DNA of 64,000 nucleotides from Perognathus longimembris pacificus (GCF_023159225.1 NC_063167.1:75189298-75253297), one strand, 5' to 3'. Counted from the stretch's first letter, positions 1 to 11,649 are shown. A program made the numbers and translations. The notes: generated from the sequence alone by a model not told the origin.

Positions 1-227
1 CTATTGTTGTTTATAGGGCTTGAACTCAGGGCCCAGGCACCTGTCCCTCAGCTTTTTTGCTCAAGGCTTGTGCGCTACTACTTGAAGTCACAGTGCCACT
101 TCCAGTTTTTAGGTGATTAATTGAAGATAAGATTCTCATGGATTTTCCTGTTGGGGATGGCTTTGCAATTTTCAGATCTCATCCTCCAGAGAAGCTAGAT
201 TACAGGCATGAACCCCCAGCACCTGGC
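1..227 (-). repeat. Composite B1-like/Geo SINE, antisense
   Basis: Antisense copy: the right half (GGGCTTGAACTCAGGGCCC, then CCACTTCCAG) reads first and the B1-like left half (GCTAGATTACAGGCATGA) last. It is diverged and cut by the window edge. An L1 3' tail follows. Confidence 0.85.
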
Positions 228-269
228 TATTTCCTCTTTAATATCATGCTTCAACAGCAGTGGTACTCA

Positions 270-446
270 CTAAACACTACAGTGAAAATTAACTATAGAA
301 CTTGTGGGTGGGGATGTGAGGGAAAAGTTGGGAGAAAGCGAAGGAAAGAATGACATTGTCCAAAAAGAAATGTACTTATTACCTGACTTATGAAGCTGTA
401 ACCCCTTTGTTCATCACCTTATAATAACAGTAATAAAGTCATATTA
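270..446 (+). repeat. LINE-1 3'UTR tail
   Basis: The stretch with GGGTGGGGATGTGAGG, GACATTGTCCAAAAAGAAAT and CTGTAACCCCTTTG ending in a TAA-rich tail is the same sequence as the 3' end of the large L1 at about 58.6-58.76 kb in this window. It is a strongly 5'-truncated copy, limited to the 3'UTR. Confidence 0.75.
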
Positions 447-1114
447 AAAATATATGCTATGCCTCCATTCAACAAAGTTATTTCTTCAAGTTTGCTAAAG
501 TTTCTTCAAGCATCTAAATAAACTGTCCACAGCCTAGTATATTTAAAATTCTTTACTTTCTCTCACTACACTTAGTAATTTCATTTTTAATGGTAATTTA
601 AAATAAAGAGAGACTTCTGGAAGAATAGTATTCTAACCAAATGACCAAAGTTGCTCTCACTGGTCATAATCCTACCCAATGTAATATGCTCTGGATTTCA
701 TGCCTGACTGAGGGTATGCTACCTCTGTGGCATCCTTGTCAATGATGCAAAACTTAAAGGTTAGCCATGAGACAACATCAGACAAACCCTGCTGGAAGAC
801 CTTCTCTGGTTCTTTTCCAAAGTACCAAGGTCACTGAAAGACCAAAGAACACATTACTGAAGAGAAGAACCACCTAAGGAGATGTAAAAACTAAAGATCC
901 TAGACCTGGAGCAGAGAAAGAACATTAGGAAAGCTAGAGACTCCAAATACATTCAATCTTTTAGTTTGTAATACTGTACCAAGATTAATTTCTCAGTTTT
1001 GATCATTTTTCTCCATGGCTATAATGTAACATAAGGCAAACTTGAGTGACAGAGAAAAGAATGCTTGTTCATGGAATAAGCTATAGATAAATTAATGTTT
1101 TTCAAAAAACAATT
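447..1114. other. Unique non-coding stretch, nothing recognised
   Basis: AT-rich sequence without ORFs, simple repeats or an interspersed repeat that I recognise. Confidence 0.5.
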
Positions 1115-1790
1115 GCTCCAATTCACAATAGCCAAAATATGGAAACAACCCAGATGCCCCTCCACAGACGAATGGATCAAAAAAATATGGTACTTATACA
1201 GAATGGAATACTACATAGCGATTAGGAATGGTGAAATATTGTTATTCGCAGGGAAATGGTCAGAACTCGAACAAATAATGTTGAGCACGACAAGCCTAGA
1301 ACACAGAAAACAAAGGGGCATGATCTCCCTGATATATGACTGTTAACAAAGGGAGACGAAGAGACAGTAGAGACCAAGTCTGTGAATACTGTATATGTTC
1401 TTTTTTTTTTTTTTTTTTGGCCAGTCCTGGGCCTTGGACTCAGGGCCTGAGCACTGTCCCTGGCTTCCTTTTGCTCAAGGCTAGCACTCTGCCACTTGAG
1501 CCACAGCGCCACTTCTGGCCATTTTCTGTATATGTGGTGCTGGGGAATCGAACCCAGGGCCTCATGTATACGAGGCAAGCTCTCTTGCCACTAGGCCATA
1601 TCCCCAGCCCTGTATATGTTCTTGATACATTGTATATTGTATATATGTCTACCTGACCTAGAGAAGGGATAGAAAAACAGGACATAAGATATCACAAGAA
1701 ATGTACACACTGCCCTACTATGTAACTGTACCCTTTTTGCACAACACCTTGTAAAAAAAATTGTGTTCAATTAATAAACAAATAAAAAAA
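1115..1790 (+). repeat. LINE-1 3' end, interrupted by a SINE
   Basis: The 83-residue open stretch at 1095-1346 is the end of L1 ORF2 followed by 3'UTR: CACAATAGCCAAAATATGG, AACCCAGATGCCCCTCCAC and GGAATACTACATAGC are typical of mammalian L1 3' ends. An antisense IDL-Geo SINE splits the 3'UTR at 1403-1610. The element ends at AATAAACAAATAAAAAAA near 1790. Confidence 0.8.
1403..1610 (-). repeat. IDL-Geo SINE, antisense, full length
   Basis: Starts with an 18-T run (the reversed A tail) and ends at GGCCATATCCCCAGCCC, the reversed left end. The target duplication TGTATATGTTCTT is perfect (1390-1402 and 1611-1623). It sits inside the L1 3'UTR. Confidence 0.95.
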
Positions 1791-2151
1791 GTCAATTGCT
1801 CTATCTTATACCCTCAGAATGTCAAATTTTTCCCCATACATGATTTTATGTCATCATGCAGTAGTCACCAGTAAAATAATAACTTATTGTGTTACACAAA
1901 TAAAACAAACAAAACATTTCATTATACAATATCAAAAACCCATCTGTGAGTAGGATCACCACTGAGCTCATCAGAAAAGCATTTCACTAACAGACAAACT
2001 GTCACCATCATGATGATGGAGAAAAGGGTTTCCAAAAGCTTCATTTATTTTGAAAAACTAAGCTTTTTTTAAATCACTGGCAACAAATGCAGTCAGTTGT
2101 TTTCCTTTAAGTAAAGGGCTTACTTTGTACTTTGTCAAAAAGCCTGCCAAA

Positions 2152-2357
2152 GGCTGGGGATATGGCCTAGTGGCAAGAGTGCTTGCCTCGTATACGTGAG
2201 GCCCTGGGTTCAATTCCCCAGCACCACATATACAAAAAAAATGGCCAGAAGTGGCGCTGTGGCTCAAGTGGCAGAGTGCTAGCCTTGAGCAAAAAGAAGC
2301 CAGGGACAGTGCTCAGGCCCTGAGTCCAAGCCCCAGGACTGGCCAAAAAAAAAAAAA
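2152..2357 (+). repeat. IDL-Geo SINE, full length
   Basis: Left half GGCTGGGGATATGGCCTAG with box B GGTTCAATTCC, right half GTGGCTCAAGTGGCAGAGTG, then a long A tail. Flanked by the duplication AAAGCCTGCCAAA (ending at 2151 and again after the tail at about 2360). Little diverged. Confidence 0.95.
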
Positions 2358-2803
2358 AAAAGCCTGCCAAAAACTAAATTCAAGGTAGGCAGTCATACAG
2401 GCATCATTTGTCTGTCCACTTTTCCTTCAAGTAAAATGTCATTCCGTGAAACACAGACAGGTTCAGCATACAATTCAAAAATCACACATGTATTTCCCCT
2501 AAAGACAACCACCACACTCTGAAAGGAGAAGTGCTTCATATAGAATATAAACAAACATGGTTTTGGGGGACATTTACAGCCTCAATAAGAACACTCCTAA
2601 ATGAGACTGTCAATTGTGTTATTGCAACTATGTGGCAGGAAAGCTCACTCTTGACTCCTGCTGAGACCAGTACTCATCCACCCAACTGCTCTTTGGTGTA
2701 TGACTGACCCAGTGAAAACAACATCTGAGCATTGCTACAAGGATGGTTTGACCTCACACCCCTAAAAAGTCTCAGATTTTGGATCACAATTGGAGAACTC
2801 CTG

Positions 2804-3004
2804 GGGCTGGGAATATGGGCTACTAGCAAGAGTGCTTGCCTCGTATACATGAAGCCCTGGATTTGATTCCTCAGCACCACATATATAGAAAACAGCCAGA
2901 AGTGGCTCTGTGGCTCAAGTGGCAGAGTGCTATCCTTGAGCAAAAAGAAGCCAGGGATAGTGCTCAGGCCCTGAGTTCAAGGCCTATGACTGGCCAAAAA
3001 CAAA
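2804..3004 (+). repeat. IDL-Geo SINE, full length
   Basis: GGGCTGGGAATATGGGCTAC through GACTGGCCAAAAACAAA. The target duplication ACAATTGGAGAACTCCTGG (2786-2804) is repeated with one mismatch at 3005-3023, so both insertion edges are clear. Confidence 0.93.
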
Positions 3005-3023
3005 ACAATTGGAGAACTACTGG

Positions 3024-3699
3024 TTTAGAGTTTATGTGTGACTTTAATACATCAAGATCAATCTTGGCATTATGACCAAAAGAACTGCTTTTCTTAAATA
3101 CAAGTGTGACAGTCTAACACAGTCACTGCCCACCTTGATAAAGTCCTCAGATATTACTCAAATTTGGAGGTTAAAAGCTAAAAATTTAATTTAAAGCCAA
3201 CAAGAACAAATTCTAAATGAATCTTCATTGAAATCACTATGTTCCATCAAAAATTCTGGTAGGAAAATTCAAGGACTTGACAACATAGCATCCTGGGCTC
3301 TGAAACTGACTGTTCCTGACTATCAATCTGAATGAACAAGGATGTCATTTCACTACTGTGAAGAAATGCTCCTAGTCAGCAACATTAGGCCTGAGCACAT
3401 GCTCAATTAAAGAATATGTTCTTTGGAGTAAACACTAAGCCTTGAGCAACTCAGAGCAAAGCTTACTGTAGCCACTGACCTTAGCCACCTCTATCACAGA
3501 TGGCTCACCCAAGAGGGGCATAGGATGCACTAATTCTAATCATTATCAATGAAGAGTAGTTTCAAGAGGATAGAATTAGGGCTCTGAAATAGGTTCTTGA
3601 ACCTAAGTCTAAGAAACAGATGTCTCTAAGAAACATACATGATAAATATTGTACATATCTGTAATCACACAACCAACAATCAAATACTAAGAACTAGGG
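3024..3699. other. Unique non-coding stretch, nothing recognised
   Basis: No ORF, simple repeat or recognisable interspersed element. The base composition is ordinary for the window. Confidence 0.5.
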
Positions 3700-3873
3700 G
3701 TGGGCTGGGAATATGGGTTTGTGTTAGAGTGCTTGCCTAGGATGCATGAAGCCCTGGTTTCAAGTTAATACTACTTAAACAGAAAAGGCTGGAATGGTGC
3801 AGTGGTTCAAATAGTAGAGTGCTACCCTTGAGCAAAAGAAGCTCAGATAGTGCTCAGGCCCTGAGTTCAAGCA
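3700..3873 (+). repeat. Diverged IDL-Geo SINE
   Basis: GGCTGGGAATATGGG, GCTTGCCTAGGATGCATGA and AGTGCTCAGGCCCTGAGTTC are visible, with a lost stretch in the middle. It is followed by a short GAAGGAGAAGG purine patch. Confidence 0.8.
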
Positions 3874-4371
3874 GGAGGAAGTGGAAGAAGAGTAAAAGGA
3901 GAAGGAGAAGGAGGGTGAGAACTACTACTACTAGATGTGTAACAGTGGTAGAGAAAATGCTTAGCACCAAAATAAACAGTAGTGAACACTACAAAAGCAA
4001 TGCAGAAAGAAATCTTTCATTTCTCTTTAAGAACCATCTAGACAATGGAAGAGCATACCATGTTCATGAATAGCAAAACAGACATAAAAGGTTACAAATT
4101 CTGCACACCTGTCATTCTAACACTGACAACCTTCTCTCTCACTTAAATATGTGGTAATGAAAATAAACATGGTTATTTTAATATAACCTTGGGTTTCATT
4201 TTATCACTTTAAGGTCAATCATTTATTAAAGCCTCCAACTTAACTGTTAGTTATAATATCATCATGTCTCATCACTTAAAGAACAGACTCTAGTAGGTTC
4301 TGACATTACTTTCCCAAAAATAATAGTGTAGTATGTCTGGGGAAAATACTAGCAAAAGGAAGCAGAGCTGA

Positions 4372-4426
4372 TGATAGAGCCCAGTATTAACAAGTATGTA
4401 TGAGGCTCTTGTTTCAATTCCAAGCC

Positions 4427-4473
<47 letters not shown>
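4372..4473 (+). repeat. ID-like monomer ending in a (CA)n microsatellite
   Basis: A diverged tRNA-derived monomer (GATAGAGCCCAG...GAGGCTCTTGTTTCAATTCC) runs directly into about 22 CA units from 4430 to 4473. The open frames through the CA run are repeat artefacts. Confidence 0.65.
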
Positions 4474-4475
<2 letters not shown>

Positions 4476-5480
4476 ATTTATTAATTCAGCGTCTTTGCCA
4501 CCAAGTTTGCAAATACCTTTCATACCTTTCCTGATCCCTCATAGCTCTCAGAATTTCAATCTTATCAACACTGTAAAGTTGACTGGGGATTGTCTGTAGA
4601 AAAGAGTACAAGTTCAAAGCTAGCATTGCAGGCCTGCTGGCTGAGGCTGCCCAGGGTTTTAGGTCAGCCAGCTACACACGGAATAAACATGAAGGCCACT
4701 GTGTGCTCAGGATTAAATCCCTGCTCTAGCACTCACTCTCTGAAGCAACTCACTTTGAAAGTGTTTTTCCAATAGAATCCAAGTTGGATAATAAACAGAA
4801 CTAACAGCTTTTGTTTAGGCCGCTCTTGAGGTTAGGAAGATCTGACAATATCACAAAATGGCTCAGTGCAGTTCTCTGAAATTTTTCATTGGAATTCTTT
4901 TCTTCTGAATCATGTTAATAAAATGAGATTTGGTCTGGGGTTTATCCATAACTACTTACGGCAGGGGACGGTGGACGGACACTGGGGCCTGTGGGTGGGA
5001 GGCAGGCCCGGACTTAGGACTTGGAATATTCTAGATGGATGTTTTCAAACAGCTCTCTTATTTATATAACACTAGATTGACTCTTAGATAAGCCTGCCAC
5101 ACTCTTCTGTTTTTTCCTTCTTTAATTGTCCATATTGCCCTTAGTGTCCAGAGAAACTAGCACTTGCCTTAAACTCAAATCTCCTTCATTGCCACTATTT
5201 TTCCACAATTCCAGGCTGAGCTAATTCTCAGTATGATTATCCTTGTAAGACACATCAAATGTAACAAAATAATGCAAAGGTATTTTTCTCTTTTATGCAA
5301 ACCTCATGCCCTGAACTTCAACTAGTGTGTGCTTGATTCTGAATTGAGATTAAAAAAATATCATTGTCCCATATCCAAATATTTCAATGAACTTCAGTAT
5401 ACACTACTAAAACAAGCTGGTCAAACACACTCTACAATATACATACCTTAAAACAATGGAAATATTTTAAATGCTTTAGG
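4474..5480. other. Unique non-coding stretch, nothing recognised
   Basis: Contains only short chance ORFs of up to 67 codons. No repeat family recognised. Confidence 0.5.
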
Positions 5481-5697
5481 GAGCCAGTGCCAGTGGCTAT
5501 GCCTGTAATACTAGCTACTTGGGAGGCTGAGACCTATAAGATCACAGCTTGAAGCCTGCCCAGGTAGAAAAGTCTATGAGACTCTTAACCAGCAAAAAGC
5601 CAGAAGTGAAGCTGTTACTCAAGTGGCAGAGTGCCAGCCTTGAGAGAAAAAGCTAAAAGACAGCATCCAGGCCCTGAACTCAAGCTCCAGTACTGGC
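5481..5697 (+). repeat. Composite B1-like/Geo SINE
   Basis: GCCTGTAATACTAGCTACTT through GAACTCAAGCTCCAGTACTGG; diverged. Its 3' end runs straight into an alternating TG/CA microsatellite. Confidence 0.88.
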
Positions 5698-5730
5698 CCA
5701 CATGCGTGTGTATGCACATGCACACATGCA

Positions 5731-5761
<31 letters not shown>

Positions 5762-5762
5762 A
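5698..5762. repeat. Alternating purine-pyrimidine microsatellite
   Basis: ACATGCGTGTGTATGCACATG then GCGCGCGCGCACACAC. The CG/CA alternation gives Z-DNA potential. It directly follows a SINE 3' end. Confidence 0.9.
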
Positions 5763-5899
5763 GAGAAGACTTTAGAAGACTGAGATCAGACTGAGAAAGA
5801 ACAGAGATTGATTTTGGAGGGATCTCTCTTGTTAAGTAAGGATTTAGAATAAAAGCTCTTTTCAATAATCATTTACCAAATGTGGTAGCAGTTGGTGGC

Positions 5900-5920
5900 G
5901 GGGGGGGGGGGGGGGGGGGG
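5900..5920. repeat. Poly(G) run of 21
   Basis: Twenty-one uninterrupted G residues after GTTGGTGGC. Exact length is likely to be unstable or mis-called. Confidence 0.95.
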
Positions 5921-5972
5921 ACAGAAATCACTTTTTGTTCCTGGATTACCTAAACAAAAGGCATGAGGAACT

Positions 5973-6212
5973 TTTTTTCCCCCAGGTCCTAGGGCTTGAA
6001 CTCAGGGCCCGGGCACTATCCTTAAGCCTCTTTGCTCAAGACTAGTGATCTACCACTTGAGCCACAGCACCACATTCAGCTTTTTCTGAGTAGTTTACCG
6101 AAGATAAGAGTCTCTCAGACTTTTCAGCCCTGGCTGGCCTCCAACTGAGATCTTCAGATTTCAGCTTCCTGAGTAGCTAGGATTACAGGCATGAGTCACT
6201 GATGCCAGGCTC
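5973..6212 (-). repeat. Composite B1-like/Geo SINE, antisense
   Basis: GGGCTTGAACTCAGGGCCC through GATTACAGGCATGAGTCACT, about full length and moderately diverged. Confidence 0.9.
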
Positions 6213-6379
6213 CTATTTATTTTAAGAAAAAGAAGTAAAAGGCCATTTAGAGGCCTGATCCTGGTGCCTTTGGCATTTAACACTTCAAACCTTAACTCTT
6301 TCACAATAAACAAGCCCTCTCTCCTCTCTAAGAAGAGGCCCTTGGGATGTGTTTATTTAGCTAATGAACATTAAGTGGT

Positions 6380-6387
6380 TGTGTGTG

Positions 6388-6447
<60 letters not shown>
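6380..6447. repeat. (TG)(TC)(CA) compound microsatellite
   Basis: GTGTGTGTCTCTCTCT followed by about 24 CA units. Confidence 0.95.
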
Positions 6448-6449
<2 letters not shown>

Positions 6450-6654
6450 TCCTGAAATTCCCCTTCAGGTTCCCTAGGTCTGCAGGGATCCACTCGATTC
6501 TATCCACCCAGGGCCTGTACCAATAAACTAGCATTTTTTAGAATAATTGGGTAAAGCAATCCCCACTCTTGGCCCAATTCCAAAAGGCAATTGAACCCCG
6601 TGAGGTCCAGGCTAATCTCCATACAACCGCTCTGCCAACTTTCTCCTACAGGCA

Positions 6655-6790
6655 TTAGGGTTTTTAGCAATGGCTTTACAAATAATCTAACACAATTAAT
6701 TAGTGCTTTTGAATTCACCCCTATCATTAATGAAACTCTGCCAGATAGCCTTTGATAGCAGATTCTAGAGGTAATTAAGCTTGGCAGGCA
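6655..6790. promoter_or_regulatory. Candidate enhancer-like unique element
   Basis: Free of repeats and carrying three TAAT-core sites (ACAATTAATTAGTGC, CATTAATGA, GGTAATTAAGC) plus a TCF/LEF-type CTTTGATAG in about 120 bases. This is motif reading only; conservation is not shown. Confidence 0.3.
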
Positions 6791-6937
6791 CAGAAGACTA
6801 CAATTCCCTAGTGCCTGCCTGCCAGGCCCAGGCTGAGACCAGGCCAGCGGCAGGCAGGAGCCATGCTTGCAGCTGATCCTGAGCTGGCCAAGGTGGTGGA
6901 CTGCTGAAGCAAGACCTCTGAACGTTTCTCTAATATA

Positions 6938-7175
6938 CCAGACCCTGGCTAGACCCTGTAATCCTAACTACTCAGAAGGCTGAGATCTAAGGGCTGTGAT
7001 TCAAAACCAGCCACAGCAGAAAAGTCTGTGAGATTCCTATCTCCAATTAACCACCAAAAAGCTGGAAGTGGAACTGTAGCTCAATAGGTAGAGTGCCAGC
7101 CTTGAGGAAATAAAGCTAAGTTAGAGTGCCTAGGCTCTGAGTTCAAGTCCCAGTACAGGCAAAAAAAAAAAAAGA
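6938..7175 (+). repeat. Composite B1-like/Geo SINE
   Basis: CCTGTAATCCTAACTACTCA, ATCTCCAATTAACCACC and CTGAGTTCAAGTCCCAGTAC, with an A tail near 7175. Confidence 0.9.
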
Positions 7176-7317
7176 TTCTCAAATTACATAATTATCAGGT
7201 GCTTCAAGTTCAACTATTCATTATTCTAATGAGTAGAAACGGTTTGGTATTTCTTCTCATTCACATCTCCTATCCCACCAAAAAAGATTAAGTTTAAAAA
7301 TTAAAAAAAAAAAAGAT

Positions 7318-7540
7318 GTAGCCAGGGCACTGGTGGTTCACACCTAGCTACTCAAGAGGCTGAGCTCTGAGGTTTGAGGTTCCAAGCCAGCTCAGGCAGA
7401 AAAGTCCTCGTGAGACTCTTATCACCAATAAACCACCAGAAAACTGGAATGGTACTGTGGCTCAAAGTACTAGAATGCTATCCCTGAGCAAAAGAGCTCA
7501 GGGATAGTGCCGAGGCCCTGAGTGCAAGTGCCAACCAACA
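7318..7540 (+). repeat. Composite B1-like/Geo SINE
   Basis: GCCAGGGCACTGGTGGTTCA through GCCCTGAGTGCAAGTGCC, ending in a short AAC-rich tail. Confidence 0.9.
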
Positions 7541-8244
7541 ACAACAAAAAGATATATCGTTTTGCATATATGTGTATCTAAATATATCATACAATAAATC
7601 TCATCCCAAACTTCCTTCCTCCCATTAGAGTCAGGCATGACCCAAGATCATTCATTCTCATGACCTCAGTCATGTGGGAAATATTTCTATTTTTCAGTAT
7701 CTTATGCCACACGGGACTCTAGACTATTCCACATGTGTGGCCAACAAGATAAACACATTTTGGGGCAGCCTGGGAGATGAGAAACTGGCAGGGGGCAATA
7801 GGAAAAAATATTTTTCTGGAATTTTCCACCACCTGGGGCTTGTGGTGAGCCCTGGGTTGTACTAAGTTGCTCGTGGTCACTCTGCTGACAGACATGAGGA
7901 TAAGGAAACCTTTTAAATGATCCAATGACAAATAAGTAGATCCATTTCTTTAAAAAAACCCCACTTCTCAGGCACAGAGGTTCTATTTTCTCATTGTCTC
8001 ATCCGAATTTATAAATAAATGTGTCAGGGAGCTTAGATAAAAAAATTTTTTCCTTTCTAAAAATCATGTTAATTGTTTTAAATTTAAACTTAAGAGTCTG
8101 ATTATAGAAATGAAGTAAGAAGTCAGTGAGGAAACCAGTTACAAACTAGAACAGTAAGAAACTAGAAATGTGGCCTGTCCAACAGCTGCACCTGCTACAG
8201 GGTAGGTTACTCAGAGTGGATTGACAAGATTAAAGGTTTGGGGA
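7541..8244. other. Unique non-coding stretch, nothing recognised
   Basis: No recognisable repeat or plausible gene. Short overlapping ORFs on both strands near 7.7-7.9 kb lack any family similarity I can see. Confidence 0.5.
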
Positions 8245-8418
8245 GGAACCTGGAGGCCTGAGGATCATGGTTTGAAGCCAGCTTGGACAGGAAATTCTGT
8301 GAAACTCTTACCTCCACTTAACTACAAGAAAGCTGGAGATGGAGCTATGGCTCAAGTGGTAGAGCACCAGCCTTGAGTAAAAGACATCAGGCACAATGCC
8401 TGCCCCAGGGCCGCACTC
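8245..8418 (+). repeat. Composite SINE, 5'-damaged
   Basis: TGAGGATCATGGTTTGAAGCC, TATGGCTCAAGTGGTAGAGC and CAGCCTTGAG are visible. The B1-like left end is degraded. Confidence 0.8.
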
Positions 8419-8464
8419 AAAAGAAAGAAGAAAAAAACCTAAGTGTTTCATGCCCTTATAGGCC

Positions 8465-8730
8465 GCACAAAAGGAAGAGCATGAATTCTGGAGTCATGGC
8501 CTTTGCTCCCTTCTTCCTCACTATAGGTACACTGATGTCTGCTTTAACTTTCCCTTTCTTTTTCATTCTCTACCACATTTATTCCACTCACAACCTTCTA
8601 TCATTTTCTGTCAAACTAGAAATGAAGAAGATGACACCAGCCTTCTCAAGACTGTTGGGAGGAACAAATGAAATGCGAGGCAGAAAACGCGTTTTGAAAC
8701 TAACTGCAATATGCTATGGTTATCGGCTTA
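8465..8730 (+). repeat. MIR relic
   Basis: AAGAGCATGAATTCTGGAGTCA resembles the MIR 5' region; GATGACACCAGCC, GGAACAAATGAAATG and GCGTTTTGAAACTAACTGC resemble its core and 3' region. The 132-residue open frame across it is coincidental. Confidence 0.5.
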
Positions 8731-9629
8731 GCCTCGGTCCCAAGGCTGCCAGCTTGTCCCTTTCCACTTAGCCATGTGTCCCATTACTTAGCCACTATCT
8801 CGACTCACTGTCCTCTGAGCATACAAGACTTCAGAGATTTCTTAACAGGAAAGCAACTCTGACTAAAAACATCCCGCTTCTCCGTGGACTATCCCTGGAA
8901 TCACAGGTACATTCAGAAAAGGGGAAAGACGGTTTGCTCAACAGCTCTGTGTGCCCAGATTGTAGACAGGATGCACATGGGCCCCACCTGGAGACCCAGG
9001 CATCCTATGGAGTCCCTGGCATTGATGCCCAAGGCATTTTTTTCTGCAGAACTCACCTCGGCAGACCTTCAGTAACCTGGCACAGGGGCCCAAGGGACAC
9101 AGCCAAAAAGCTCTTCCAACCCAACTGACTTCCCTGAGTTTTCCTTGCATGCTACTTTTTCTCATTATGAAGACTCCTGGAAACACAGCCCTGCCCAACC
9201 CTGGCAAGCCTCAGAGGCAGCAGCTAAGATTTTTTAAAGATGTGTAAAACAGTCCTTGAAGTGAAAACTTAGTGAGTCTTACAACCAGAGCAGCAAACAT
9301 TTATTTTTCCAAACTTCCTACTTTTCTTGCATTAGATGACTCATAGGATCAAAGATGATGCCAGTAGGCAGCACCAAGAACAATACCCTCCTCATCCTAC
9401 CCAACAACCGAGGATCACAGAGGGGAGGGAGAGGATGCTGCCTTCTGCCTGCCTCCTTCATCCTCCCTCACAGAGAAAGAAAGCAACAATTCCATGGAAG
9501 GCCTGGCCAAGCCACAGGGTCAGAACCTGCAGGAACCTGGGGTTCTATATGTGTTACACTACGCTTGCCTCCTGGCCACTATCAACAAGAAGCCTTTCAC
9601 CTCTACCATCTCCCGTGTGTGTGCGCGCG
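8731..9629. other. Unique non-coding stretch, nothing recognised
   Basis: Several short overlapping ORFs in different frames (8.9-9.7 kb, up to 110 codons) without recognisable domains. The sequence is somewhat GC-richer than its surroundings. Confidence 0.4.
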
Positions 9630-9802
9630 CGCTGTGACTTGAACTTAGGGCCTCCCACTCTAGCTTGACTTTTCCCCCCAAGATGGTGCTCTACCACTTG
9701 AGCCGCTTTTTGCTGGTTCATCAAAGATGAGAGCTTCACAGACTTTCCTGTCCCAGCTGGCTTTGAACCTCAGCCTACTGAGTGGCTAGGATTACAGGTG
9801 AG
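9630..9802 (-). repeat. Composite B1-like/Geo SINE, antisense
   Basis: TGTGACTTGAACTTAGGGCC, CTCTACCACTTGAGCCGC and GGCTAGGATTACAGGTGAGG. A short TGTGCGCGCGCG run precedes it, at its reversed 3' end. Confidence 0.85.
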
Positions 9803-10075
9803 GTTTTTTATTTTTTTCCCTAATACTCATATTGCCCTTATGGAGGACCGCATCTCTGGAGGTCTTTATTCTTCCTTTCCAGGGGAATGGTAGCTTAAAA
9901 ATGGTGTCCTGAAGTCCTCAAAATCCACAAAGTTCTGAAAGGGCTGTCACTCTGAGATACTAAAGAACAATCAAATGGAATCCATCAGATCCATATATGG
10001 AATTTGATTTGGGTCCAGCAATTTGAATGAGATAACCTAAATCAAACTCCACTTATCAGTCAGTAATAGGTTCTA

Positions 10076-10150
10076 AGGCTACAGCTCATTGATAGAGCAC
10101 TTGTCTAGCATGCTCAAGGCCATGAGTTCAATCCCCAGCACTACAAAAAG
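10076..10150 (+). repeat. ID element monomer
   Basis: GGCTACAGCTCATTGATAGAGC with box B GAGTTCAATCC and the end CCCAGCACTACAAAAAG. Confidence 0.85.
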
Positions 10151-10834
10151 TTAATAATATTAATAGTAATAAATATGAAAATTCAAAAACACTTTGAATG
10201 TGTACAACTATATATGTACACCTATATGTATATATACAGGGGGGTATATATTCTCCCCATCACAGAGAAAGGTCTTAAGCAAAAATGATTCACCATTGTA
10301 ACATCAAAGCTATAGAGAGTCATCAAATGCACCACTTATCCACAAAGTTCCTTCTTCTCCCTTTCTGTTTTTCAGCCTAACCCAGGCATTAATGAGACCA
10401 GAAGGCTACCCTCCACCAAGTGTGACTATATACCTTGTCCTCACCCCCATGGACTTCCATCAAGCTCTCTCTCTCTTTCCCTCCTCCCTCTTTTTAATTA
10501 ACATCTGTTTTAATGCACAAGCAAAAAAAGCAAACAACAAAATGAAAATGTTGACACAGTACTACAGAGAAAATGGGCAGTTCAAGTACACACATTGGCA
10601 TTCAACAACAACAACCCAAAGCTAGCAACTTTCTTGACCAAAAATATGTGCAATGAGAACATTGGCATTCTGCTGTCCAGTCACACCACGCAGTTTACTT
10701 CTGCTAGCTCTGGTTCCACGTGTCTTCATACAGCCCCTGGTCTGAGCCTACAGGCAGAAGCCTTCAAGGTATGATCATTTTTCAATATGACACACCCATT
10801 AGGGGCAGAGCTATAAACACTGTTGTTGTGTCTC
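10151..10834. other. Unique non-coding stretch
   Basis: Has a short TATATGTA-rich patch at 10.2 kb and otherwise nothing recognised. Confidence 0.45.
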
Positions 10835-11036
10835 CCAACTGGGTAACACTGAACAAGTTTCCTAATCTCACCAGATCTCATTTTATCACCTATAAAATGG
10901 CAAAATAATTATACGCCACTCAGAGTCATGATTATGTGAACTTATTAAAGAAGCATATCCTTACTTGGTTTTATATTCTATAATTATGTAACCCAGTGGC
11001 TAGTTGTTGTACACACTTGGTAAATAGTAATTATTT
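10835..11036 (+). repeat. MIR relic
   Basis: GGGTAACACTGAACAAGTTTCC, CACCTATAAAATGGCAAAAT and ACACTTGGTAAATAGTAATT follow the MIR order (GTGACCTTGG..., TGTAAAATGGGGATAAT..., end with AGTAA...TTATT). Confidence 0.7.
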
Positions 11037-11301
11037 AGGCATGCCAGACTCCAGAACTGATCCAACACACCACTCTTAGATGGCTCCTTATAGAAGAGAC
11101 ACAAAGCAGATTATAGCAAAAATACCATAAATTCCTTTTTCAAACAAATCAAGCAAGCAACCTTCACACAAAGCACTAAGGCACTGGTGTGTGGATCTAA
11201 TATTATTACTTAAGCAACAACATTCCAAACAAGTCATTTAATTCTTCACAACCTGATGGTCTCTAGGAAATACAAACCATTTTGCTATTTTTCTTCTTTT
11301 T

Positions 11302-11392
11302 TTTTTTTTCCTTTTCTTTTTCCAGTGCTGGGGATGGAGCCCAGAGTCTCTATGGTGCTAGACATGTATTCTACCACTAAGCTCCTTTCTCT
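11302..11392 (-). repeat. ID element monomer, antisense
   Basis: A T-rich start then CAGTGCTGGGGATGGAGCCC and CTACCACTAAGCTCC. Confidence 0.85.
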
Positions 11393-11425
11393 ACTTTTTA
11401 AGAAATTACACATTAAAATATCTGA

Positions 11426-11649
11426 GGCTAGGAGCTGGTGGCTCACACCTGTAATCCTAGCTATTCTGGAGGCTGAGATCTGAGAATCAAGGTTCGAAGC
11501 CAGCTGGGGAAGGAAAGTCAATGAGACCAAAAAAGCTGGAAGTGGAGCCATTGCACAGGTGGTAGAGTGCTAGCCTTGAACACAAAGCTCAGGGACAGTG
11601 CCCAGGCTCTGAATTCAAGCCCCATGACCAGCATAATAAATAAATAAAC
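11426..11649 (+). repeat. Composite B1-like/Geo SINE, full length
   Basis: GGCTAGGAGCTGGTGGCTCA through GAATTCAAGCCCCATGACC and an AATA-rich tail. Target duplication AAAATATCTGA at 11415-11425 and 11650-11660. Confidence 0.93.

Noticed and set aside
1222..1685. Overlapping 60-118 codon frames on both strands with GHIPSP- and RPRTGQ-type ends
   Set aside because: They are readings of the IDL-Geo SINE. Similar peptides recur at 2167, 2674, 2836, 28707, 36024, 48254, 56973 and 59397, each over a SINE copy.
8373..8771. 132-codon frame
   Set aside because: Spans a SINE end and a MIR relic. No protein similarity is seen.
10076..10150. Possible tRNA gene
   Set aside because: A tRNA-derived ID SINE; the tRNA fold is not kept and an A-rich tail follows.
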